From Aequorivita sp. (GTDB lineage: Bacteria > Bacteroidota > Bacteroidia > Flavobacteriales > Flavobacteriaceae), in assembly GCA_024637015.1 (NCBI GenBank), contig JAGXGE010000004.1, positions 372,001 through 436,000 of the forward strand: DNA of 64,000 bases. The letters are read 5' to 3'. Each line of letters begins with the position of its first letter. The first letter of the stretch is position 1. Below, in pieces: positions 52,198 to 61,136 of this stretch. Below the pieces are notes generated by a model. That model made no database searches and had not been told where the DNA came from. It saw only the letters and a list, made by a program, of their open reading frames with translations. The position numbers and the translations under genes were made by a program.

Positions 52198-52875
52198 TTA
52201 ATTTTTACCTTGTATTATTTCAATATTCCCGCCGGCGAATTTCTTTTTCTTTACATCCTTCGGGTTACCGTAAACAGTAATGTATCCTCCAGCTGTAACT
52301 TTTGCTTCAACTTTATTTGTTGCGTAAACAATTGCAGAACCACCAGCAGTTACAGTAACATAAGCTTCAGAAGATATTAGATCTTTTGCTTCATAAGAAC
52401 CACCAGAATTAATGTTTACATCTTGTTTTGTTGTTGTTCCTTTAGTTTTTATAACACCTCCAGAAACCGATTTAACCTCAAGACTTTCAGTAGCTATCAC
52501 AACATTAATTTTTCCACCTTCTTGGGTTTTAAGTTCTAATGAAGGCTCTTTTATTTCCGATTCAGAATATATTTCAGAACCCTCATTTGCATCAATGATT
52601 GAAATATTTTTACAGTAAACAGTTACTGTAGTGGCATTCCCATCAAAACGTTCTTCCAATTCCATGCGTATTTTTAAAACGCCATTATCATTGATTGTTT
52701 TTACAAATTCCGTATTCTCACCAGCCACAACAACACTATTCTCATCAGATGGAACAAGTTTTACGGTGATAAGGTCATATACTTTTAGTTCGCTAAAATC
52801 GCCAACTTCTAAGCTTCCCTGAGAAAATGAAATGGCGGAGATACAAAGTATGGCTATAAAAATTAGTTTTTTCAT
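52198..52875 (-). CDS. GIN/DUF2807-domain secreted protein
   Basis: 225 residues with signal MKKLIFIAILCISAISFSQG. The rest is a repetitive all-beta domain with Gly/Asn turns (GGKINVVI, SGGVIKTKG, AGGSAIVYA, AGGYITVYG), typical of head-GIN (DUF2807) proteins, which form a right-handed beta-helix-like surface. Function unknown, likely outer-membrane or extracellular. Between LysE and rnr genes, 10 bp after the rnr stop, so perhaps same transcript. Confidence 0.82.
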   Translation of the reverse strand: MKKLIFIAILCISAISFSQGSLEVGDFSELKVYDLITVKLVPSDENSVVVAGENTEFVKTINDNGVLKIRMELEERFDGNATTVTVYCKNISIIDANEGSEIYSESEIKEPSLELKTQEGGKINVVIATESLEVKSVSGGVIKTKGTTTKQDVNINSGGSYEAKDLISSEAYVTVTAGGSAIVYATNKVEAKVTAGGYITVYGNPKDVKKKKFAGGNIEIIQGKN

Positions 52876-52885
52876 CTATATAAAT

Positions 52886-55093
52886 TTAATTTTTATAATC
52901 TTTTTGATGCCCCAACATTGTAAAATCCAAATGCTTTTTCACTAAATCAGCATTCTTCACTTTTACATATACTTCATCACCTAGTCTGTAAACATTTTTT
53001 GTTCTTTGACCAATTACAGCATATTCATCGCGGTCAAATTCGTAACGGTCGTCCTGCAAATCTTGCAAACGGACCATACCTTCGCATTTATTCGAGATAA
53101 TTTCTATATAGATTCCCCATTCGGTAACACCGGAAATTACTCCTAAAAAGTCTTGATCCTGATGATCCTGCATGTATTTTACCTGCATATACTTGATGCT
53201 ATCGCGTTCGGCGTTGGTAGCAAGATTTTCCATGTCGCTACTGTGTCCGCATTTTTCTTCATATTCTTCTTCTTTAGCTGACTTTCCGCCATCTAAATAA
53301 TGCTGTAGTAAACGGTGTACCATCACATCTGGATAACGACGAATTGGTGAAGTAAAATGTGTGTAATAATCAAACGCCAGTCCATAGTGACCGATGTTAT
53401 GTGTGGTGTACATTGCCTTGCTCATACTGCGTATGGTCAGGGTATCTATTAAATTTTGTTCTTTTTTACCGTGAACATCTTTTAAAAGTTGGTTCATTGA
53501 AGTTGCGGTGGTATGACGGTCTTTTGTGTTCAGTTTATAACCAAAACGTTTAATTATATTTTCCAACGCGGCAATCTTTTCATCATCTGGTTCGTCGTGA
53601 ATACGGTAAACAAAGGTCTTTTTTGGTTCTTGTTTTCCTATGAATTCAGCAACACTTCTGTTTGCCAAAAGCATAAATTCCTCAATCAGTTTGTTAGCTT
53701 CTTTACTTTCTTTAAAATAGACACCTTCTGGATTGCTTTGTTCATCCAAAATAAATTTCACTTCCACTTTATCGAAAGAAATAGCACCAGCACGCATTCT
53801 TTTTGTGCGTAATATTTTTGCTAAACGATCCATTTCAAGAATGGCTTCTGCAATTTCTGGTTTAACAGTATATTCCTTATCTGTGATTGAAATATTAGAA
53901 GGAATTGTGTGAGTTTCGTCTTTAGGATTTTCAATAATATGTTGAGCTTCTTCATAAGCAAAACGGGCATCGCTATAAGTTACCGTTCTTCCGAACCATT
54001 GTTTAACTACTTCCGCTTTTTGATTTATTTCAAACACTGCAGAAAACGTATATTTTTCTTCGTTTGGACGAAGTGAACAAGCATTGTTTGAAAGAATCTC
54101 AGGAAGCATCGGGACTACTCTATCTACCAAATAAACTGAAGTTGCGCGTTCATAAGCTTCATCATCCAGTTCGTTTCCTGGTGTGAGGTAATGTGAAACG
54201 TCTGCAATATGAATTCCTATTTCGTAATTTCCGTTGTCTAATTTTTCAAAAGAAAGAGCGTCATCAAAATCTTTTGCATCTTTTGGATCTATCGTGAATG
54301 TTAAAACATTACGCATATCGCGGCGTTTTTTTATTTCTGAAGCTTGTATTGAAGTGTTAATGTTATTGGCATAATCTTCCACTTCCTTTGGAAATTCATA
54401 AGGAAGACCGTATTGTGCCAGTATTGAGTGGATTTCAGTATTATGTTCTCCAGGCATTCCAAGAACTTTTATAACACTTCCAAAAGGAGAATCAGCTTTT
54501 TCAGGCCAGTCTTCCATTGCTACCAAGACTTTTTCACCGTTTTTAGCGCCGTTTATTTTATTCTTAGGAACAAAAATATCGGTGTACATTTTATAATCGG
54601 TAACATCAACAAATGCAAAATTTTCTTGCACTTGAATGGTACCTACAAATTCAGTTCGCTTGCGCTCTATAATTTTTGTGATTTCACCTTCGGTTTTACC
54701 ACCTTTTTTGCGTTTAAAAACGTAAACTTCAACAATATCGCCATTCAAGGCTTTGTTTAAGTTTTTGTTACTTACATAAATATCGTCTTCTAAATCCTCA
54801 ACAATAATATAACCTTGGCCACGCCCTGCTATATCAACTTTTCCAGTATAATAATTTTGTGAAGGAGTAAGTATATATTTGCCGCGTTCAATTTCCTGTA
54901 TGGTTCCTTTACTTTGCAAATCCTTTAGTTTTTTAACTATTTGGTTTCTGCTGCTGGGGTCGTCTAATTGAAGTTTTGCGGCAATCTGTTTATAATTAAA
55001 TGCTTGTGAATGATCCTTCCGAAGAATGTTTAATATAGTTTGGGAAAGATTTTCAATTTTATTGTTTTTCTTTTTTCTTTTTTGTTTTGGCAT
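52886..55093 (-). CDS. rnr: Ribonuclease R (RNB family exoribonuclease)
   Basis: 3'-5' exoribonuclease of 735 residues. It has an N-terminal winged-helix-like region (about 25-85), cold-shock-type domains, the RNB domain near 270-600 with the acidic active-site motif DPKDAKDFDDALSFEKL and IHIADVSHYL, and a C-terminal S1 domain (LGVISGVTEWGIYIEI near 655). The ATG at 55093, MPKQKRKKKNNK, fits the family; the ORF extends to 55132. Confidence 0.96.
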   Translation of the reverse strand: MPKQKRKKKNNKIENLSQTILNILRKDHSQAFNYKQIAAKLQLDDPSSRNQIVKKLKDLQSKGTIQEIERGKYILTPSQNYYTGKVDIAGRGQGYIIVEDLEDDIYVSNKNLNKALNGDIVEVYVFKRKKGGKTEGEITKIIERKRTEFVGTIQVQENFAFVDVTDYKMYTDIFVPKNKINGAKNGEKVLVAMEDWPEKADSPFGSVIKVLGMPGEHNTEIHSILAQYGLPYEFPKEVEDYANNINTSIQASEIKKRRDMRNVLTFTIDPKDAKDFDDALSFEKLDNGNYEIGIHIADVSHYLTPGNELDDEAYERATSVYLVDRVVPMLPEILSNNACSLRPNEEKYTFSAVFEINQKAEVVKQWFGRTVTYSDARFAYEEAQHIIENPKDETHTIPSNISITDKEYTVKPEIAEAILEMDRLAKILRTKRMRAGAISFDKVEVKFILDEQSNPEGVYFKESKEANKLIEEFMLLANRSVAEFIGKQEPKKTFVYRIHDEPDDEKIAALENIIKRFGYKLNTKDRHTTATSMNQLLKDVHGKKEQNLIDTLTIRSMSKAMYTTHNIGHYGLAFDYYTHFTSPIRRYPDVMVHRLLQHYLDGGKSAKEEEYEEKCGHSSDMENLATNAERDSIKYMQVKYMQDHQDQDFLGVISGVTEWGIYIEIISNKCEGMVRLQDLQDDRYEFDRDEYAVIGQRTKNVYRLGDEVYVKVKNADLVKKHLDFTMLGHQKDYKN

Positions 55094-55163
55094 AGTTTGT
55101 TTTGTAATAAACGTAAAAGTACTACTTCTCAAGGAATGACGTGTTTACATTAGGAAAGATTTA

Positions 55164-55171
55164 GTACCTTA
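55164..55171 (+). promoter_or_regulatory. Possible -7 promoter element of the DUF2007 gene
   Basis: TACCTTAG, one base off TAnnTTTG. A TTT at 55143 lies about 17 bp upstream. Starts a leader of 30 nt before the ATG at 55204. Confidence 0.35.
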
Positions 55172-55203
55172 GTAAGGGTCTCTTATATCCATAAAAATCT
55201 AAA

Positions 55204-55443
55204 ATGAAGCATTTTAAAACCATAGCAATATTTTCTTACCCTGCAGAATATGCGGTACTTCAGCTTTTGTTTGACCAAGAGGAAATTCGATACTTTTTTC
55301 AGAATGAAACAATGATAAGTGTTTTTCCTTTTTATTCTAACGCTATAGGTGGAATTAGACTACAAGTGCATATTGAAGACATAGCCCAAGCAGAAGAGAT
55401 TATCAAAAATCTGGATCATCCTTCTAATCTTAAAATAGTTTAA
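55204..55443 (+). CDS. DUF2007-family signal-transducing-like protein
   Basis: 79 residues. F-P-A-E-x-x-V-L-Q-x-L-F-D near 13-26 and a short C-terminal domain with V-H-x-E-D-x-x-x-A (DIAQAEEII), typical of DUF2007 proteins, a small alpha/beta fold that resembles PII-like ligand-binding proteins. Function unknown. It borders the candidate oriC region on the left. Confidence 0.7.
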   Translation: MKHFKTIAIFSYPAEYAVLQLLFDQEEIRYFFQNETMISVFPFYSNAIGGIRLQVHIEDIAQAEEIIKNLDHPSNLKIV

Positions 55444-56003
55444 GCAACTTTCAAAAATTCATTTTACTTACTTTTATTGTTATCAACATATATTTATACA
55501 TCATTTCTTTTTTTTGAAATTTTAAAATAAAAAATGGTGATGATTATAGGGTGTTAATATGTACAATAACTTTTTGAAAATTTACTTTGAAATAAATTTA
55601 TCGCCTTTTAGTAAGAGGTTATTAACATATATTTAAGATTTAAAATCCTTTATAATAATGGAATAGCACACGTAGTTAACAACTGTGAATAACCTATTTT
55701 GACAAGTGAAAACTTATAAGTTTATATGGAAATGTTGTTTGAAACAGAAGAAATTTTGCTTACAAGTAATATGTAAATAAAGACTTAAATTTTTGGTGTT
55801 CCAAAAATATTAAGCCTATTGTAAATAAACTTTACACTCGCAATTTTAGTTGTCGTAATTCCGCAAACAAATATCAACAATGTTGTTAACCAAATAATGA
55901 AGTGTTCGTTAAGAAATCGTTATCATTTGATTTTCAATTGGTATTGAACACAAACGTTGGGATAATTAAATTTCTAATTCTACTTAAATAAAAAACGATG
56001 TTT
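55444..56003. other. Gene-free AT-rich region with DnaA-box-like repeats (candidate oriC)
   Basis: A 560-bp stretch with no plausible gene, between DUF2007 gene and rpiB, strongly AT-rich. DnaA-box-like 9-mers: TTATCAACA at 55480-55488, TGTTAATAT at 55552-55560 (reverse), TTATTAACA at 55619-55627, TGTGAATAA at 55684-55692 (reverse; the complement TTATTCACA matches TTATNCACA exactly) and ATATCAACA at 55871-55879. Spacing is irregular, about 60-190 bp. Nothing else in the region was recognised apart from the rpiB promoter at its right end. That it is an origin of replication is inferred from the boxes, AT-richness and the two parS sites 16-18 kb away. Confidence 0.5.
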
Positions 56004-56011
56004 TATCTTTG
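56004..56011 (+). promoter_or_regulatory. -7 promoter element of rpiB
   Basis: TATCTTTG, exact match, 15 bp before the ATG at 56027. It also excludes the in-frame TTG at 56009 as start. Confidence 0.5.
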
Positions 56012-56026
56012 AAAAAATTTACAGTT

Positions 56027-56458
56027 ATGAAAATTTCCATCGGTAACGATCACGCAGGTACAGAGTATAAGTTTGAAATCATTTCTTTTTTGGAAAGGGA
56101 AGGTCATACAGTTATTAACCATGGTACGGACTCTGAAGCAAGTGTGGATTATCCAGATTTTGTGCATCCCGTTGCTAATGATGTTGAAAACGGAAAAGTA
56201 GATTTTGGAATCATAATCTGCGGTAGTGGAAATGGTGCTAATATGACTGCAAACAAACACCAAAAAGTACGTTCTGCGCTTTGCTGGACTAAAGAAATTA
56301 CTGAACTGGCCCGTCAACACAACGACGCTAATATTTTAAGCATTCCCGCCCGTTTCACCAGCAAACCTCAAGCTGTTGAAATGGTAAAAACTTTTCTAAA
56401 TACAAAGTTTGAAGGTGGCCGCCACCAAAACCGCGTTGAAAAAATAGTGTGTTCATAA
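56027..56458 (+). CDS. rpiB: Ribose-5-phosphate isomerase B
   Basis: 143 residues, interconverts ribose 5-phosphate and ribulose 5-phosphate. IGNDHAGTEYKFEII at residues 5-19, VDYPDFVHPVA near 42-52 and the CGSGNGANMTANK loop near 65-77, with the catalytic Cys, are typical. Start ATG 56027 starts MKISIGNDHAG. Followed by the CDF exporter after a 9-bp gap. Confidence 0.9.
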   Translation: MKISIGNDHAGTEYKFEIISFLEREGHTVINHGTDSEASVDYPDFVHPVANDVENGKVDFGIIICGSGNGANMTANKHQKVRSALCWTKEITELARQHNDANILSIPARFTSKPQAVEMVKTFLNTKFEGGRHQNRVEKIVCS

Positions 56459-56467
56459 TCTTATACA

Positions 56468-57385
56468 ATGCCACATAACCACGCAAATTCCCATGACCAT
56501 TCTCACCCTGATTTGAAAGGAAGGAAGCTTTTGCTTTCCATTCTTTTAAATATTGTTATTACCGTTGCTCAAGTAATTGGTGGATTTATTTCGGGGAGTT
56601 TGTCTTTACTTTCGGATGCACTTCATAATTTTAGTGATGTACTTTCTTTAATAGTAAGTTATATAGCCGATAGATATTCAAAAAAAGATGCTTCCGTTAC
56701 CAAAACCTTCGGTTATAAACGTGCTGAAATAATTGCTGCTTTCGTGAATTCCGCTACTTTGATTGTGGTTGCAATTTACCTTATTTATGAGGCAATCCAT
56801 CGTTTTATGAATCCACACTTCATTGAAAGTGGTTTGGTAATCTGGTTGGCTATTTTAGGGATTGTCGTCAATGGTTTTAGTGTATTACTGCTTTTTAAAG
56901 ACTCAAAAAGCAATATGAATATGCGTTCAGCATACCTTCATTTGTTTACTGATATGGCTGCATCGGTAGCTGTTTTGATTGGTGGACTTTTGATGAAATA
57001 TTTTGAATGGTTTTGGGTCGATAGCGTTTTGACGGTTTTAATAGCACTTTACTTATTGATTATGGGGTATGATCTATTGAAACGCTCTTTTAAAGTGTTG
57101 ATGCTTTTTACCCCAGATGACATAAGTTTGGAAGTAATTCACGATGCGGTTTGTAAAATTCCAGAGATAAAAAATATACACCACATGCATATTTGGCAAC
57201 TCAATGAACAAGAAACACATTTGGAAGCTCATGTAGATTTTTATAAAGACGTTACGCTTTCACAATTTGATTCAGTGCTGATCAAAGTTGAAGAGGTGCT
57301 TTTTCACGATTTTGGAATTAACCACGTAACAATTCAGCCCGAACACCAAAAGGACGATCCAAAGGATATTATTGTCCAAGATTGA
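56468..57385 (+). CDS. Cation diffusion facilitator (ZnT/CzcD-type zinc exporter)
   Basis: 305 residues: His-rich N-terminus (HNHANSHDHSHPD), six membrane helices and a C-terminal cytoplasmic ferredoxin-like domain (about 205-300). Metal sites of the family are visible in helix 2 SLLSDALHNFSDVLSL (H-x3-D) and helix 5 HLFTDMAASVAVL (H-x3-D). It should move Zn2+ (or related metals) out of the cytoplasm in exchange for protons. Same strand as rpiB and ElaA-like GNAT. Confidence 0.92.
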   Translation: MPHNHANSHDHSHPDLKGRKLLLSILLNIVITVAQVIGGFISGSLSLLSDALHNFSDVLSLIVSYIADRYSKKDASVTKTFGYKRAEIIAAFVNSATLIVVAIYLIYEAIHRFMNPHFIESGLVIWLAILGIVVNGFSVLLLFKDSKSNMNMRSAYLHLFTDMAASVAVLIGGLLMKYFEWFWVDSVLTVLIALYLLIMGYDLLKRSFKVLMLFTPDDISLEVIHDAVCKIPEIKNIHHMHIWQLNEQETHLEAHVDFYKDVTLSQFDSVLIKVEEVLFHDFGINHVTIQPEHQKDDPKDIIVQD

Positions 57386-57401
57386 TTTTATTTAAAAAGC
57401 T

Positions 57402-57842
57402 ATGGAAATTGAAGTAAAGAATTTTGAGGAATTAAACACGAAAGAACTTTATGAGCTATTACAATTGCGTAGTGAGGTTTTTGTAGTGGAACAAGATTGC
57501 GTCTATCAAGATATTGATGGAAAAGATGAACGCGCCCTGCATATTTTGGGTTGGGAAGATGGAAAACTTGTTGCATACACCCGCTGTTTTCAGGCAGGTG
57601 ATTATTTTGATGAAGCAGCGATAGGAAGAATTTTGGTGCACGAAAACTACCGAAAACTTGGCTATGGGCATGAAATTACCAAAGCGTCCATAAAAGCGAT
57701 TAAAACAAAATATAAAGCCGATAAAATAAAAATATCGGCTCAAACTTATTTAGTTATTTTCTACGAAAGCCATGGTTTCAAAACCACTGGCGACCGCTAT
57801 TTGGAAGATGGCATTCCGCACATCGCGATGGTTAGAGCTTAA
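57402..57842 (+). CDS. elaA: GNAT family N-acetyltransferase (ElaA-like)
   Basis: 146 residues. RSEVFVVEQDCVYQDIDGKDERALHILGW near 26-50 is the ElaA-family start; the acetyl-CoA loop is RKLGYGHEITKASIKAI near 86. Substrate unknown. Its stop lies inside the 3' end of the gene on the minus strand (11-bp overlap). Confidence 0.83.
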   Translation: MEIEVKNFEELNTKELYELLQLRSEVFVVEQDCVYQDIDGKDERALHILGWEDGKLVAYTRCFQAGDYFDEAAIGRILVHENYRKLGYGHEITKASIKAIKTKYKADKIKISAQTYLVIFYESHGFKTTGDRYLEDGIPHIAMVRA

Positions 57843-58203
57843 TAAGGTTCTTTTCCAAATTAAGATCTTTCAACATTTCATCAGTGAATTTGTAATGCCC
57901 TCTTCGGGTTATGATTTTAAAACGTTGGTTTCGCATTCGTGTCAACGTATCCAAAAACTGCCACTTAGATTTTAATAATCGTGGTTTTTCGGACTTTAAA
58001 CTAATTTCAAAATAATGCTTTATTCCAGCTCTGTCAGCTACAATATCTGGAGTAATTACTACATCGCTATCTTTTTTGTGATAGGATTTTGGAGTTTCAT
58101 AACCTTCCACATCAGCCTGAATGTGTTCAAAACCCCGGTTCTCTAAATAGGCCACAGATTCCTTAAGAATCTCCATGTTTTCGTCTCTATCTATTTTTAT
58201 CAT
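57832..58203 (-). CDS. Hypothetical protein, possible PD-(D/E)XK-like fold
   Basis: 123 residues, no signal. The sequence SDVVITPDIVADRAGIKHYFEISLKSEKPRLLK near 49-75 shows a P-D ... E-x-x-x-K order reminiscent of nuclease or restriction-like proteins, but the spacing (E-I-S-L-K) is not the strict D/E-x-K. The start ATG at 58203 is favoured over the one at 58212. Expression probably comes from a TATCTTGA-like element (58209-58216), one or two bases off consensus. Convergent with elaA by an 11-bp overlap. Family not recognised; the nuclease link is only a hint. Confidence 0.6.
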   Translation of the reverse strand: MIKIDRDENMEILKESVAYLENRGFEHIQADVEGYETPKSYHKKDSDVVITPDIVADRAGIKHYFEISLKSEKPRLLKSKWQFLDTLTRMRNQRFKIITRRGHYKFTDEMLKDLNLEKNLIKL

Positions 58204-58250
58204 AATTGTCAAGATACAATATAATTGATAAACAGGCGGTTAAGGTTTTG

Positions 58251-59081
58251 TTAACTGTCAAATTTCTTCTTGTAACGAACTGTTTTATTGAAAGGTAAAT
58301 ACAGTTGGTTCCAGATATTTTCATCATTTATATGATTGGCAATATCCAAACCATATCTGATATCTGAAGTATTGGCATAAACAAACGTTCCGAAAAGACG
58401 ATCCCAAATGGAAAGCATATTTCCGAAATTGCTGTCCGTCCAGGGCATTTGATAATGGTGATGGAATTTGTGCATATTCGGCGTGACAATTAAATAGCTG
58501 AGCGCTTTGTCCAATTGTATTGGAAGGGAAATATTAGCGTGTGTGAAGTACGTGAAGAGCACACTTAAAACTCTATAAAAAAGATAGAAAGCTATCGGCA
58601 TTCCCATAATAACAACAGCAATCAAAGCGAAGGTTTCCCTAATAATAAAGTCGAAGGGATGGTGGCGTGTGCCTGTTGTTACATCCACATTTTTATCGGA
58701 ATGGTGCACGGTGTGCAGCCGCCACATCCAGTTTACTTTATGAAGGAGATAATGCACAAAATACTGTGCAATTAAATCTAAAACTAGAATGGAAAACAGT
58801 AATTCCAACCAAATCGGCGCATTAATGAGCTGAAGCAAACCAAAGTTTGAATCGCTTAACCAAAAAAATATTCCAACGGTTGCCATCCCGAAAACCACGT
58901 TTATCAACATTACAAAAGCCAGCAAAATTAAATTGGTTTTTGCGTGCCGCCATTTGTTGTATTTGGTAAAAACAAGTTTGTAATAACCTTCAAAAATCCA
59001 AAAAATAGTAAGGACAAAGAAAATCCAACCGGCTTTCATCCAAACGGGCATTGTTTCGAAGAAATTGAGGAAAGATGGCAT
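58251..59081 (-). CDS. Sterol desaturase/fatty-acid hydroxylase superfamily membrane protein
   Basis: 276 residues with about four membrane helices and three histidine clusters: HYLLHKV near 112 (HxxxH), LHTVHHSDK near 122 (HxxHH), and HKFHHHY near 207 (HxxHH). These bind a di-iron centre that hydroxylates or desaturates a lipid. Substrate unknown; could be a fatty acid, carotenoid or other membrane lipid. Its start shares a base with the stop of the upstream 128-residue gene (TAATG overlap), so coupled translation. Confidence 0.87.
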   Translation of the reverse strand: MPSFLNFFETMPVWMKAGWIFFVLTIFWIFEGYYKLVFTKYNKWRHAKTNLILLAFVMLINVVFGMATVGIFFWLSDSNFGLLQLINAPIWLELLFSILVLDLIAQYFVHYLLHKVNWMWRLHTVHHSDKNVDVTTGTRHHPFDFIIRETFALIAVVIMGMPIAFYLFYRVLSVLFTYFTHANISLPIQLDKALSYLIVTPNMHKFHHHYQMPWTDSNFGNMLSIWDRLFGTFVYANTSDIRYGLDIANHINDENIWNQLYLPFNKTVRYKKKFDS

Positions 59082-59467
59082 TACTTTATATTATATGGTT
59101 TTAATAATATTTGAATTTCATGATTATCTTTAATCAACAAAATAGTGTCATTATTTTCTTTTTTCAGAATTTCAAATGGAGCTGATATATCATCTATACA
59201 TGGGATGAATTCAAATAGTCGCCAAATTGCAGGATCTTTGGCAAGACCAAAATCCTTTCCTATAATATTACTCGAACCATTAAGAAAGTATTTACTATTT
59301 AAAATATAAATTCCGTGTTCATTATAAGCATATTCTACTTTTAAGCTTATAGTTTTTTCTTTTACAATTGGAGTTAAATTTGAAATGAATTTAGAATGGT
59401 GTGAAGAAACAAATGTGGTAAAAATTATACCAGCAATAATTATTACAACTACTATCCAAATGGGCAT
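59081..59467 (-). CDS. Small membrane-anchored protein of unknown function
   Basis: 128 residues from the ATG at 59467, MPIWIVVVIIIAGIIFTTF, a single N-terminal membrane helix followed by a soluble domain with KEKTISLKVEYAYNEHGIYILNS. The in-frame TTG at 59485 was not used. Sits between the S41 protease and the hydroxylase gene on the same strand (TAATG overlap), suggesting a partner. No family recognised. Confidence 0.6.
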   Translation of the reverse strand: MPIWIVVVIIIAGIIFTTFVSSHHSKFISNLTPIVKEKTISLKVEYAYNEHGIYILNSKYFLNGSSNIIGKDFGLAKDPAIWRLFEFIPCIDDISAPFEILKKENNDTILLIKDNHEIQILLKPYNIK

Positions 59468-59503
59468 TAAATTATAAAATTTCAAAATCTATGTTTTTAA
59501 TTT

Positions 59504-61126
59504 TTACTTCAAAATCTTATTATATCGCCCAGCATCATTCAAAACAGCAACCGCCTCCAAAATCTCTGGATTATGCTCAATTTGGTAATTATATAATCCT
59601 TCACGATAAAAATAACGTTTCAAAATTTCGTCTGTTAACAAGGATTCTATTTCCACCTTTTTCTCAAAAATGGCTTTGTCTTTGGCAGTATCAATTGCTG
59701 CCATAAGTAGGTTGTAGCTGGCGGAAATTTCTTTACCCAAATCATCATCTTCGGAAGTTTTTAAACCTTCAGCGAATTTCTTTTCAGTTTCGGTTTCGTA
59801 TTCAAAATTATTGTCTTTTAAGAACTTTTGAAAATCCTGAAAATCGGCCTCTCCGAATTTAAAATTTTTCGAATCTGTCATTTGATGGCTGTAATAATAC
59901 TTCGTGGCGTAATCAAAAATGGCGTTGTCCTTTAGCAAAGCTGTTGTAATCGGACTATAAACGGCAGATTCTAATTCCACATCAGGAAGAATCCCGCCGC
60001 CGTCATAAACCGTTCTTCCACCTTTTGTTTTGAAAGCGTTGTATTCTTTAGCGTCTTTCCGAACGGGATCACCATTTTCGTCACGGTGCCAGTAATCCAA
60101 AGCTTGGATGCAACGACCACTAGGGGTATAATAGCGGGAAATGGTAACTTTTAGCTGTGTTCCGTACGTCAACTTTTTTGGACGCTGCACAAGTCCTTTT
60201 CCGAAACTGCGTGCACCCACAATCACAGCGCGATCCAAATCTTGCAAACCGCCGGAAACAATTTCGCTGGCAGAAGCACTTCTTCCATTTACTAAAACCA
60301 CCAAAGGGATTTCGGTATCTACAGGATCGTTTTTGGTTTTATAGATTTGGTTGTACTTTTCAATAACTGATTTTGTGGTAGTGATCACTTCGCCTTTATC
60401 TACAAAAAGGTTTACAACACTAATAGCTTCATTCAAAAGCCCGCCAGGGTTTCCGCGCAAATCCAGGATGATTTTCTTTGCCCCCTGCGATTTCAAATCT
60501 ACCAAAGCAGCTTTCGTTTCAACTGTTGTTCTGCCGTTGAATTGGCTCAAAACAATGTAGCCGATATCATTATTTATCAGTTTATAAAAAGGGACGGCCT
60601 TAATTTCCACAGCATCACGTGTGATGGTAGTAGTAACAGTTTCCCCCTGTCTTTTGTATGTTACATCAACTGTTGATCCTGGTGCACCTTTCAGCAATTC
60701 ACCCGCATCGTCCTGCATATCTGCAATATTGATGTCGCCTATTTTGATTATTTCGTCACCAGCTTTCAATCCGGCTTTGTCTGCCGGATAACCTTTATAA
60801 GGTTCAACGATAATAATTTTGTCTTTTTTGCTTTGGGCAGAAGCACCAATGCCTGTGTAAATACCGGAATTGTTGATTTTAGCGTCTTCCACTTGTTGTT
60901 CGTTCCAATAAACAGTGTATGGATCCAAATCTTCCAACATACCTTTTATGGCTTTGTCCATAAGCGTTGCCGGCGTTACCTCATCCACATAATTCATATT
61001 CAATTCCTTGAAAAGTGTGGTGAAGATTTCAATCTGTTTTGCAATTTCAAAAAAATCACTCTTAAAACTGACAGTTGTAAAAAATATGCCAATTGCTACT
61101 ATGGGTATTAGGATTCTTTTTTTCAT
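59504..61126 (-). CDS. S41 family C-terminal processing peptidase
   Basis: 540 residues: signal-anchor MKKRILIPIVAIGIFFTTVSF, then a helical region, a PDZ domain near 85-165 (GIYTGIGASAQSKKDKIIIVEP, GLKAGDEIIKIGDIN), and the S41 protease core with FNGRTTVETKAAL..LDLRGNPGGLL near 205-230, the catalytic Ser in GRSASASEIVSGG near 285 and Lys in SFGKGLVQ near 310. Periplasmic, truncating target proteins at their C terminus. Downstream of DUF4349 and rnpA in the same operon. Confidence 0.93.
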   Translation of the reverse strand: MKKRILIPIVAIGIFFTTVSFKSDFFEIAKQIEIFTTLFKELNMNYVDEVTPATLMDKAIKGMLEDLDPYTVYWNEQQVEDAKINNSGIYTGIGASAQSKKDKIIIVEPYKGYPADKAGLKAGDEIIKIGDINIADMQDDAGELLKGAPGSTVDVTYKRQGETVTTTITRDAVEIKAVPFYKLINNDIGYIVLSQFNGRTTVETKAALVDLKSQGAKKIILDLRGNPGGLLNEAISVVNLFVDKGEVITTTKSVIEKYNQIYKTKNDPVDTEIPLVVLVNGRSASASEIVSGGLQDLDRAVIVGARSFGKGLVQRPKKLTYGTQLKVTISRYYTPSGRCIQALDYWHRDENGDPVRKDAKEYNAFKTKGGRTVYDGGGILPDVELESAVYSPITTALLKDNAIFDYATKYYYSHQMTDSKNFKFGEADFQDFQKFLKDNNFEYETETEKKFAEGLKTSEDDDLGKEISASYNLLMAAIDTAKDKAIFEKKVEIESLLTDEILKRYFYREGLYNYQIEHNPEILEAVAVLNDAGRYNKILK

Positions 61127-61136
61127 TTTCTGAAAT

